64,000 nt of DNA, from the NCBI GenBank assembly GCA_951812305.1, contig CATOSB010000002.1, positions 62,001 through 126,000 of the forward strand, read 5' to 3'. Both the position numbers and the translations under genes were made by a program. The notes beneath the pieces were generated by a model, which saw only the letters and a list, made by a program, of their open reading frames with translations, did not search any database and was not told where the DNA came from. This stretch comes from an uncultured Paracoccaceae bacterium (GTDB lineage: Bacteria > Pseudomonadota > Alphaproteobacteria > Rhodobacterales > Rhodobacteraceae). This document shows positions 57,023 through 64,000 of the stretch, piece after piece (position 1 is the first letter of the stretch; each line of letters opens with the position of its first letter).

Positions 57023-58390
57023 ATGGCCAAACCCCAAATCCAGTTTGCCTGCAATACCTGCGGAAACGTCACGACCAAATGGTCTGGCCGCTGCGAAGCG
57101 TGCGGTGAATGGAACACGATTGTCGAGGAGGTTCCGCTGTCAGAAGGCCCCAAGGGAAAATCGCTTGGGAAATCCAGGGGCCGCAATCTCGCACTGACGG
57201 ATCTGGCCAGCAACGAAGCACCGCCACCCAGAACCGGATCGGGGCTGGCGGAGCTGGACAGGGTTCTGGGGGGCGGATTGGTCCCGGCTTCTGCGGTATT
57301 GGTCGGCGGTGATCCCGGCATCGGGAAATCCACGTTGCTTTTGCAGGCTTCCGCGGCGTTTGCCCGCAAGGGGTTGAAAACAATCTATATCTCCGGCGAG
57401 GAAGCCAGCGCGCAGGTGCGTATGCGCGCCCAGAGGCTGGACCTTGCGGATGCCGCGGTGGCGCTCGCCACCGAAACAAATCTGCGCAATATTCTGACCA
57501 CACTGGAGGCCGAAGCTCCCGATCTGGCGATCATCGATTCCATCCAGACCATGTGGGCCGATAATGTCGAAAGCGCGCCGGGCAGCGTCTCTCAGGTCCG
57601 CGCTGCCGCACATGAACTGACAACATTCGCCAAACGCAAAGGCGCGGCAGTGATCCTTGTCGGCCACGTCACCAAGGAAGGCCAAATCGCCGGCCCGCGC
57701 GTGGTCGAGCATATGGTCGATACGGTTTTGTATTTCGAAGGAGAGCGCGGGCACCAGTTCCGAATCCTGCGGGCCGTGAAGAACCGCTTTGGCCCCGCCG
57801 ACGAAATTGGCGTATTCGAAATGACCGGCGCAGGACTGGAGGAAGTTTCAAACCCATCTGCTCTATTCCTAAGCGAACGCGATGAACCGGCAACCGGTTC
57901 CGTGGTATTCGCCGGTATCGAAGGCACAAGGCCCGTGTTGGTCGAGTTTCAGGCGCTTGTCGCGCCCTCGCCCCATTCACAGCCGCGCCGCACCGTTGTG
58001 GGGTGGGACGGCAGCCGCCTGGCGATGATCCTCGCCGTGCTGGAGGCGCGCTGTGGAATCCCGTTTGCTGGTCTTGATGTTTATCTGAATGTCGCGGGCG
58101 GCATGAAGGTCACCGAGCCTGCGGCAGACCTCGCCGTCGCCGCCGCCTTGTTGTCGGCCCGCGAAGATGTCGCCCTTCCCCATGACACCGTGGTTTTCGG
58201 GGAACTATCGCTTTCCGGCGCGCTCCGACCGGTCAGCCAGACCGAAAACAGGTTGAAAGAAGCACAAAAACTTGGTTTCACCACCGCAATAGTTCCAAAA
58301 CGGAGCAAATCCGGCGCCGCATCGGGTATGAACTTGAAACCGATGGGTGATCTGGCCCAAATGGTCGGCGAAATATTCGGAGCGGGCTGA
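57023..58390 (+). CDS. radA: DNA repair protein RadA (Sms)
   Basis: 455-residue branch-migration helicase in recombinational repair. N-terminal C4 zinc finger CNTCGNVTTKWSGRCEACGE, RecA-like domain with Walker A VLVGGDPGIGKSTLLLQASA, the RadA-specific motif KNRFGPADEIGVFEM, and a C-terminal LonC-like domain with GLDVYLNVAGGMKVTEPAAD. cvpA follows 21 bases downstream. Confidence 0.96.
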   Translation: MAKPQIQFACNTCGNVTTKWSGRCEACGEWNTIVEEVPLSEGPKGKSLGKSRGRNLALTDLASNEAPPPRTGSGLAELDRVLGGGLVPASAVLVGGDPGIGKSTLLLQASAAFARKGLKTIYISGEEASAQVRMRAQRLDLADAAVALATETNLRNILTTLEAEAPDLAIIDSIQTMWADNVESAPGSVSQVRAAAHELTTFAKRKGAAVILVGHVTKEGQIAGPRVVEHMVDTVLYFEGERGHQFRILRAVKNRFGPADEIGVFEMTGAGLEEVSNPSALFLSERDEPATGSVVFAGIEGTRPVLVEFQALVAPSPHSQPRRTVVGWDGSRLAMILAVLEARCGIPFAGLDVYLNVAGGMKVTEPAADLAVAAALLSAREDVALPHDTVVFGELSLSGALRPVSQTENRLKEAQKLGFTTAIVPKRSKSGAASGMNLKPMGDLAQMVGEIFGAG

Positions 58391-58411
58391 AACCGCAAAG
58401 GACGAGGGCAA

Positions 58412-58966
58412 ATGGAAGGCTTTACGATTGTTGATGCCGTAGTTGCGGCTGTCATTCTGATTTCCGCGATTCTCGCCTATTCGCGCGGCTTCGTGCGCGA
58501 GGCAATGGCGATTGTCGGCTGGATCGCCGCCGCCGTTCTGGCCTTTATTTTTGCACCGTCCGCAGAACCGTTGGTGAAGGAAATCCCCTTCGTCGGGGAC
58601 TATCTGCGCGACAGTTGTGAACTGGCAATCATCGCCGCCTTCGCGGCCGTTTTCGCTGTCGCGCTGGTTGTTGTCTCGATCTTCACTCCGCTTTTCGCAT
58701 CCATCGTTCAGCGATCCGCTCTGGGCGGTCTGGATCAGGGTCTGGGTTTTTTCTTCGGCGTTTTGCGCGGACTTTTGCTCGTCGCTGTGGCGCTTGTCGT
58801 CTATGACCGTGTGGTCGTGAACGAGGGCATCGCCCAGATCGATGACAGCCGAACGATGAAGATATTCGACCGCACCAAAGACAACCTGAACGATCAAATT
58901 CCCGATGACGCACCGGGCTGGATTGTCGAGCGTTACGAACAACTCGTCGGCAATTGCGGCGCATGA
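58412..58966 (+). CDS. cvpA: CvpA family membrane protein
   Basis: 184 residues. Four transmembrane helices beginning FTIVDAVVAAVILISAILAY and SRGFVREAMAIVGWIAAAVL, with the family glycine pattern LGGLDQGLGFFFGVLRGLLL. CvpA is required for colicin V production in E. coli and commonly precedes purF, as here, with a gap of about 110 bases. Confidence 0.92.
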   Translation: MEGFTIVDAVVAAVILISAILAYSRGFVREAMAIVGWIAAAVLAFIFAPSAEPLVKEIPFVGDYLRDSCELAIIAAFAAVFAVALVVVSIFTPLFASIVQRSALGGLDQGLGFFFGVLRGLLLVAVALVVYDRVVVNEGIAQIDDSRTMKIFDRTKDNLNDQIPDDAPGWIVERYEQLVGNCGA

Positions 58967-59074
58967 TCTTTATCTTGTGGAAAACCCCACGAGATTGGTG
59001 ATCCTTTCGTGACAATTAACCCGTTCCGGCCTATGTGAGTTGCATCTGCTCATGCAAGGATTCGGACGCGGTTC

Positions 59075-60538
59075 ATGTCAGTGATGCCACCGGCCCACCC
59101 TTTTGACGACGATAAGCTGAAAGAAGAATGCGGGGTATTCGGAGTCGTCGGCGTGGCCGATGCTGCGAACTTCGTGGCCCTTGGTCTTCACGCGCTGCAG
59201 CACCGCGGTCAGGAAGCAGGCGGCATCGTCGCACATGACGCTGAACAAGGGTTCAATTCCGCCCGTCGCTTTGGATATGTCCGCGATAATTTCACCAAGC
59301 AATCCTTGATGGAAACTTTGCCCGGGCCGCTGGCCATTGGGCATGTGCGCTATTCAACCGCCGGAACAAAGGGCAACACCGCGATCCGCGATGTGCAGCC
59401 GTTCTTTGGCGAGTTTTCAATGGGCGGCGCTGCGATTGCGCATAACGGCAACATCACCAACGCCGATGCGCTGAAGCGCGAGTTGATCGATCGCGGATCG
59501 ATCTTTCAGTCGTCCTCTGACAGCGAATGCATCATCCACCTGATGGCACGGTCTTTACAGCGAAAAGTGCCAGAACGGATGATGGACGCGCTGCGCCGGG
59601 TTGAGGGCGCGTTTTCCATCGTCGCCATGACGCGCACCAAGTTGATCGGCGTGCGCGACCCGTTAGGGGTCCGTCCGCTGGTACTGGGTAAGCTGGGCGA
59701 TGGCTGGGTGCTTAGCTCGGAAACCTGCGCGCTTGACATCATCGGCGCGGACTTCATCCGCGAGGTGGAACCCGGCGAAATGGTCGTTGTCGAAAAAGGC
59801 GAACTTCACAGCCTGCGACCTTTCCAGCCAGCCAAATCACGGTTCTGCATCTTCGAACATGTCTATTTCAGTCGCCCGGATTCAATCCTTGGCGGGCAGT
59901 CGGTTTACACAACAAGGCGCGAGATTGGCGTCGAATTGGCGCGTGAGGCACCGGTCGAGGCCGATCTGGTCTGCCCAGTGCCCGACAGCGGCACGCCTGC
60001 GGCCATTGGGTACAGCCAGGAGGCCGGAATTCCCTACGCTATGGGGATTATCCGCAACCAGTATATGGGCCGGACCTTCATCGAGCCGACAGAGCAGATC
60101 CGCAATATGGGCGTCCGCCTGAAACTCAATGTCAATCGCGCGCTGATCAAAGGCAAGCGGGTGGTTCTGGTCGATGACAGCGTCGTGCGCGGCACCACCA
60201 GCCGGAAGATCAAGGAGATGATCCTCGATGCCGGCGCGAAGGAGGTGCATTTCCGTATCGCCAGCCCGCCCACCGCATGGCCCTGTTTTTACGGTGTCGA
60301 CACGCCGCAGCGTGAAAAGCTGCTGGCAGCCACGATGTCCGAGGACGAAATGCGCGACCACCTGCAGGTCGACAGCCTGAAATTTATCTCTCTGGATGGG
60401 CTTTACCGCGCGGTTGGAGAGGCCAAGGGCCGCGACCCGGCCCGCCCGCAATATTGTGATGCCTGTTTTTCCGGCGATTACCCGGTCGAGCCCGCGGATC
60501 AGATCGACAAAGGATTTGAGTTGAAAGCCGCCGAATAA
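59075..60538 (+). CDS. purF: Amidophosphoribosyltransferase
   Basis: 487-residue enzyme that commits PRPP to purine synthesis. The propeptide (MSVMPPAHPFDDDKLKEE) precedes the Ntn nucleophile cysteine in CGVFGVVG. Glutaminase block GLHALQHRGQEAGGI; PRPP site VVLVDDSVVRGTTSRKIKEM. The chemistry uses glutamine-derived ammonia channelled to the PRPP site. The segment CPVPDSGTPAAIGYSQEAGI and the C-terminal half are normal. Confidence 0.96.
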   Translation: MSVMPPAHPFDDDKLKEECGVFGVVGVADAANFVALGLHALQHRGQEAGGIVAHDAEQGFNSARRFGYVRDNFTKQSLMETLPGPLAIGHVRYSTAGTKGNTAIRDVQPFFGEFSMGGAAIAHNGNITNADALKRELIDRGSIFQSSSDSECIIHLMARSLQRKVPERMMDALRRVEGAFSIVAMTRTKLIGVRDPLGVRPLVLGKLGDGWVLSSETCALDIIGADFIREVEPGEMVVVEKGELHSLRPFQPAKSRFCIFEHVYFSRPDSILGGQSVYTTRREIGVELAREAPVEADLVCPVPDSGTPAAIGYSQEAGIPYAMGIIRNQYMGRTFIEPTEQIRNMGVRLKLNVNRALIKGKRVVLVDDSVVRGTTSRKIKEMILDAGAKEVHFRIASPPTAWPCFYGVDTPQREKLLAATMSEDEMRDHLQVDSLKFISLDGLYRAVGEAKGRDPARPQYCDACFSGDYPVEPADQIDKGFELKAAE

Positions 60539-60542
60539 CCAC

Positions 60543-60592
60543 TGCTCAATCCTGCGGGGCCAATGCTCAATCCTGCGGGGCCAATGCTCAAT
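60543..60592. repeat. Short tandem repeat after purF (21 bp x 2.4)
   Basis: Two exact 21-base units beginning TGCTCAATCCTGCGGGGCCA and a third partial unit TGCTCAAT. They start 5 bases after the purF stop. The rest of the 267-base gap up to 60806 shows nothing I recognise. Confidence 0.9.
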
Positions 60593-60805
60593 TCGCCGTA
60601 ACGGCGACGCCACGCCATATTCTCATGCGTCAATCGGCCATTTCTCGCGCACGCAGCATTATTTTCTGCGCTGCAGCATATCGCTGGTTTACACATCATC
60701 CGGTACCGAATAACAGCGCCGCGTCGCCCAGCCACGCGCCCGGGCGGCTGACGCTCTGACCAGATTGCCTTTCTGGCCACCACCCCAACAACCGGATTAC
60801 AGACA

Positions 60806-61102
60806 ATGGCTATTCAAGCGGATGCGCGCGACATTGCGCCTGCACAGACGGACGTTCCCCCGACGCCTGCCAGCGCGGTGGCAACGATCAAGGATGTCCT
60901 GCCCCTAAACGAACTGGCGCTGATCGGATTATTCGGCACACCCGATAACCGAAGCGCCCTGTTGCGCCGCGCCAATGGAGAGATCCTGCGAGTCACGTCC
61001 GGCGATTCTACCCCCAAGGGTCAGGTCGTCGGGATCGACGACAGCGCGATTCACCTTGCGTATTTCAACAAGGTCAGGGTTTTGGCCATACCGGGTGGCT
61101 GA
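60806..61102 (+). CDS. Hypothetical protein with PilP/GspC-like C-terminal domain
   Basis: 98 residues. A flexible Ala/Pro N terminus (about 30 residues) leads to ELALIGLFGTPDNRSALLRR, ANGEILRVTSGDSTPKGQVV and GIDDSAIHLAYFNKVRVLAI, the beta pattern of the HR domain of PilP/GspC proteins. No signal peptide or membrane segment is visible, so a location at the envelope is uncertain. Family assignment is inferred from pattern only. Confidence 0.6.
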   Translation: MAIQADARDIAPAQTDVPPTPASAVATIKDVLPLNELALIGLFGTPDNRSALLRRANGEILRVTSGDSTPKGQVVGIDDSAIHLAYFNKVRVLAIPGG

Positions 61103-61113
61103 CCGGCACTTTT

Positions 61114-61150
61114 GCCAAAAAGAAACGCCGCCCCAGATGGAACGGCGTTT
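61114..61150 (-). terminator. Intrinsic terminator after bioY
   Basis: On the minus strand AAACGCCG and CGGCGTTT (61123-61130 and 61143-61150) form an eight-pair stem with a 12-base loop, followed by TTTCTTTTTGG. It lies 35 bases past the bioY stop, and may also serve the convergent small gene. Confidence 0.75.
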
Positions 61151-61185
61151 GCATAGAGTTGTTTACCTGTCAGGGCGAATTGCGT

Positions 61186-61776
61186 TCAACTTTTGCGACG
61201 TGCAATCGCATCCCAGGCACCGGTCACGATCATTGCCGCCAGAACTGCCTTCAACGTATCGCCCAGCAAGAACGGCTGCATCCAACCGGCCCAAAGCTTG
61301 GCAATCGATGTGCCCGCCCAGCCAGCCTCGACACCAAACGCCGACGCGATGGCATAAGGCCATGCAAGCCCCGGGATATAAAGCGCAATCGCGGCCAGAA
61401 AGCTGAAGAACGCGACCGGCAAAATGCGGCGATATCCGAAATCAGCGGACAAGCCGGCGATCCAAGCCATCAGGATGAACCCGATGATGAACCCGCCCGT
61501 CGGCCCGGCCATATAGGCCAACCCGGCCCCGCCATTTGCGAAGACCGGTAGTCCGGCAGCACCTTCCAGCGCATAGAGCGTGAGCGCCGCAGCGCCCAAA
61601 CGGGACCCCAAGGAGAGGCCGACCAGCAATACTGCGAGTGTTTGCAGCGTCAGCGGCACGGGCGTCCACGGAATGGCGATCTGCGCCGCGATGGCGACGA
61701 ATACGGAACCCGCCACGACCATAAGCGCCTTGTTGAGCGTGCTGTTCGACGGCAATAGAGCCTGACTAAGCGTCAT
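61186..61776 (-). CDS. bioY: Biotin transporter substrate-binding subunit BioY
   Basis: 196-residue ECF-type S component with six transmembrane helices. Signature: MVVAGSVFVAIAAQIAIPWT, PVPLTLQTLAVLLVGLSLGS, GAAGLPVFANGGAGLAYMAG and PTGGFIIGFILMAWIAGL. No bioM or bioN is adjacent, so it works alone or with a shared energising module. Divergent from the SDR gene. Confidence 0.92.
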   Translation of the reverse strand: MTLSQALLPSNSTLNKALMVVAGSVFVAIAAQIAIPWTPVPLTLQTLAVLLVGLSLGSRLGAAALTLYALEGAAGLPVFANGGAGLAYMAGPTGGFIIGFILMAWIAGLSADFGYRRILPVAFFSFLAAIALYIPGLAWPYAIASAFGVEAGWAGTSIAKLWAGWMQPFLLGDTLKAVLAAMIVTGAWDAIARRKS

Positions 61777-61880
61777 TTGTCCTGTCCTTCTTTCACTATC
61801 TTCGCCGGGGTATCCCGGAGCGTGCGAAAAGTGTCAAGCGACCCTTGCACTGTTAGCGACCAAATGAGACAGGGTGGCGC

Positions 61881-62531
61881 ATGGCAAACGACAAGATTGC
61901 ATTGGTGACAGGGGCCTCTCGCGGGCTTGGCGCCGCGCTGGCTGAGGTTTTGGCATCGGATCATCACGTTGTCGCTGTGGCGCGCACCACCGGCGCGCTG
62001 GAAGAGCTGGACGACCGCATCAAGGCTGCTGGCGGACAGGCGACGCTCGCGCCAATGGACATAACGGATTCTGGCGCAATGGCCCATCTGTACCGCTCGG
62101 TTTTCGACCGTTGGGGCGGCTTGTCAATCTGGGCGCATACCGCAATCCATGCACCGCCGCTCACACCCGCGGATCACATCGACGCCAAGGACTGGCAAAA
62201 GACCGTGGACGTGAATGTGACCGCCACGGCGACTTTGATCCCAATGGTTTCGCCCTTGTTGCAGGGCGAAGGCGCGCAAGCCGTGTTTTTTGACGATGCG
62301 AACTTGGGCGAAAAGTTTTCCGGCGCCTATCTTGCCAGCAAGGCCGCGCAGATTGGCCTGGCGAAAGCGTGGCAGGCGGAAACTGCAAAAACCGGGCCGC
62401 GCATTCACATCGCGACCCCGCCTCCCATGCCGACGGCGACGCGCGCCCGGTTCTTTCCGGGCGAAGAACGCGAAAAGCTGACCGCGCCGTCGTTGGCGGC
62501 GCGCGAAATCCTGGCTCAACTACCCCAGTAA
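61881..62531 (+). CDS. Short-chain dehydrogenase/reductase
   Basis: 216-residue SDR. Cofactor motif LVTGASRGLGAALAEVLASD; the catalytic tyrosine and lysine are in SGAYLASKAAQIG; the usual NNAG is replaced by AHTAIHAPPL. Short for the family and without a clear catalytic serine segment, so activity is uncertain. It overlaps the 3' end of the convergent hydrolase gene by 16 bases. Confidence 0.82.
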   Translation: MANDKIALVTGASRGLGAALAEVLASDHHVVAVARTTGALEELDDRIKAAGGQATLAPMDITDSGAMAHLYRSVFDRWGGLSIWAHTAIHAPPLTPADHIDAKDWQKTVDVNVTATATLIPMVSPLLQGEGAQAVFFDDANLGEKFSGAYLASKAAQIGLAKAWQAETAKTGPRIHIATPPPMPTATRARFFPGEEREKLTAPSLAAREILAQLPQ

Positions 62532-63400
62532 AGCCGCATCGGGTTTTCGACCAGCAGTTTTCTCTGCTTTTCCGCCGTATCGGCAATCAACGGGATCAAT
62601 TCCACCAGCTGCCCGTCATCGGGCACATGGCTTTTCATGTTCGGATGCGGCCAGTCGGTGCCCCAGAGCACGCGGTGAGGATAGAGATCGACAAGCTGTT
62701 TCATGAAGGGGACAACGTCGGAGTAGTCTTCGTGGCTGCCGCCCTGTTGCGTCAGACGCTCCGGGCAGGAGACTTTGCACCAGAACTTGTCGCTTTTCAT
62801 CAGATCGGTGAAGGCGGTGAAATCGGGGTGGTCGACACCTTTGGCCACGTCAGGCCGCGCCATATGGTCGAAAACAACGGTGACAGGTAGACTTTCCAGA
62901 AACGGTATTTGCTCTGCAAAATCAGCGGTTTCTATGTAGACGATGATGTGCCAACCAAGCGAGGCGATCTTGTCGACAATACGTTCATAGTGATCGCGAG
63001 GCTTGGGGTCGACGAGGCGGCGGACGAAGTTGAACCGCACCCCACGGATGCCGGCGGCGTTCATTTCAGCAAGTTCATCCGCGCCGATCTGATCGTCCAC
63101 CACTGCTATCCCGCGCGCCATGTCATTGGATGCCTTCAGCGCATCGATCAAAGCGGAATTGTCCCGACCGTGACAACTGGCCTGCACGATCACATTGCGG
63201 GCAAATCCGAGGTGGTCGCGCAACGCGAAAAGTTGTTCCTTTGATCCGGTGCACGGCGTGTATTTCCGTTCTGGCGCATAAGGAAAAACCTCTTCGGGTC
63301 CAAAGACATGGCAATGGGCATCCACCGCGCCAGCGGGCGGCTGATATTGCGGCTTGCGCGGGTTCTGGTGCCAGACTTTCCAGTCGGGATCCATCGGCAT
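62516..63400 (-). CDS. Amidohydrolase-family lactonase, LigI-like
   Basis: 294 residues from ATG 63400 (GAAGGAG upstream); an ATG at 63415 is also in frame. Metal-dependent TIM-barrel hydrolase with GAVDAHCHVFGPEEVFPYAP, GIRGVRFNFVRRLVDPKPRD, VTVVFDHMARPDVAKGVDHP and RVLWGTDWPHPNMKSHVPDD, close to 2-pyrone-4,6-dicarboxylate hydrolase (LigI). That enzyme opens PDC to 4-oxalomesaconate in protocatechuate meta-cleavage. It follows a PrpF/GalD-like gene, which supports the assignment. Confidence 0.82.
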   Translation of the reverse strand: MPMDPDWKVWHQNPRKPQYQPPAGAVDAHCHVFGPEEVFPYAPERKYTPCTGSKEQLFALRDHLGFARNVIVQASCHGRDNSALIDALKASNDMARGIAVVDDQIGADELAEMNAAGIRGVRFNFVRRLVDPKPRDHYERIVDKIASLGWHIIVYIETADFAEQIPFLESLPVTVVFDHMARPDVAKGVDHPDFTAFTDLMKSDKFWCKVSCPERLTQQGGSHEDYSDVVPFMKQLVDLYPHRVLWGTDWPHPNMKSHVPDDGQLVELIPLIADTAEKQRKLLVENPMRLYWGS

Positions 63401-63401
63401 G

Positions 63402-64000
63402 TCAGGCTCCTTCATGCGGGAAGACGATCCCGTCCATCAGTTTGCGCGCGGTGCGCAGGATCGCGGCAGAGGCGACAGTATCGCCCTCCATCTTGGCCAC
63501 AATTGTTGTTGCGCCAATCGGATGTTCAATTGGCATGGTTTTTTCATCGCCTTCGGGGATGTCTGCCACGTCACGCGCGGGACCCTCGGGCAACAATGCG
63601 GCGGTGGCAACGGTGACCGCCGCAAGGACGCCAATAGAGGCGTGGCAGCGGTGCGGGATGAAACTGCGCGTGGAAATCACGCCGCCGGCCGTCGGTGGAC
63701 TGACCAACGTCATCTTCGGCACAGTCTTGTTCGTCACATCGCCGAGATTCATCAGCGGCCCACAGGCGAGGCGCAATTTCTCAAGCCGCGCTTTCAGACC
63801 ACTGTCGGCCTCCAGCTCTTCCCGGGTTTCCGTGCCGGATATGCCCATGTCGGCTGCCGACAGGATGACACAGGGCATCCCGTTGTCGATCATCGTCACT
63901 TTGATATCGTTGATCTCATCGACCGCGTTTCCGGTTGGCAAAAGCGCACCGCACATTGACCCCGCCGTGTCCTGAAACTCGAGCGGTATCGGTGCGGCTG
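63402..64000 (-). CDS. PrpF/GalD-like isomerase (4-oxalomesaconate tautomerase-like), 5' end beyond the window
   Basis: The visible 199 residues read through the window end in frame (PIPLEFQDTAGSMCGALLPT, GNAVDEINDIKVTMIDNGMP, CVILSAADMGISGTETREEL, TRSFIPHRCHASIGVLAAVT). PrpF-family proteins isomerise dicarboxylates or tricarboxylates; the GalD branch converts oxalomesaconate forms. The neighbouring LigI-like gene makes that substrate. The 5' half of the gene is not in the window. Confidence 0.82.
   Translation of the reverse strand, partial: AAPIPLEFQDTAGSMCGALLPTGNAVDEINDIKVTMIDNGMPCVILSAADMGISGTETREELEADSGLKARLEKLRLACGPLMNLGDVTNKTVPKMTLVSPPTAGGVISTRSFIPHRCHASIGVLAAVTVATAALLPEGPARDVADIPEGDEKTMPIEHPIGATTIVAKMEGDTVASAAILRTARKLMDGIVFPHEGA

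Noticed and set aside
60543..60592. CRISPR-like array
   Set aside because: Units are contiguous with no spacers and no cas genes are nearby; it is a simple tandem repeat.
1..64000. tRNA or rRNA genes
   Set aside because: No cloverleaf with conserved TTC and acceptor features and no rRNA-like sequence was seen by eye; a covariance-model scan would be decisive.

Overview
The window looks like chromosomal DNA of an alphaproteobacterium of the order Rhodobacterales (Roseobacter/Rhodobacter group). I infer this from the GC-rich sequence, a complete RcGTA-type gene transfer agent (GTA) cluster in its usual order, a pyruvate dehydrogenase E1-beta with a fused lipoyl domain, and gene neighbourhoods typical of that order (fabD-fabG-acpP-fabF-mltG and radA-cvpA-purF). 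I saw no rRNA, tRNA or CRISPR array.

Layout. 1-18.6 kb holds core metabolism: tyrS, a DUF3179 protein, a serine-hydroxymethyltransferase-like gene broken by an IS630 element, two cyclophilins, pgk, a frameshifted exported-protein gene, a class I aldolase, an AidB-like acyl-CoA dehydrogenase, ftsB, the pdhA-pdhB-pdhC operon with two VOC genes and one small unknown gene inside it, cysE and a DksA/TraR-like zinc-finger gene. 18.6-38.2 kb, on the minus strand, is the GTA cluster from gp1 (38182) to gp15 (19589), followed by DUF2793 and DUF7742-like genes. 38.3-43.8 kb is mltG, fabF, acpP, fabG, fabD and a membrane protein. 43.9-54.4 kb has rpsF-rpsR-rplI, pyrC-pyrE, dnaB between two von Willebrand A-type proteins, alr, mlaE-mlaF and a PqiA-like protein. 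54.4-56.0 kb is an IS66-family element. 56-64 kb has a coiled-coil membrane protein, radA, cvpA, purF, a small unknown, bioY, an SDR, and two genes resembling the 2-pyrone-4,6-dicarboxylate/oxalomesaconate steps.

The main result is that the GTA cluster carries at least five independent lesions. Separate insertion sequences interrupt the major capsid gene (IS4 family), the tape-measure gene (IS630), the hub gene gp13 (a second IS630 type) and the last ~22 codons of gp15 (IS5-like). The portal gene has an in-frame amber codon. Removing each element together with one copy of its target duplication restores an uninterrupted reading frame every time, and the other GTA genes remain open. The island was therefore intact until recently and is now being dismantled by transposition. 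Terminator-like and hairpin elements in the GTA leader, between gp2 and gp3, and between gp5 and gp6 suggest how stoichiometry may once have been set. Six IS copies, about 7.5 kb, lie in the window.
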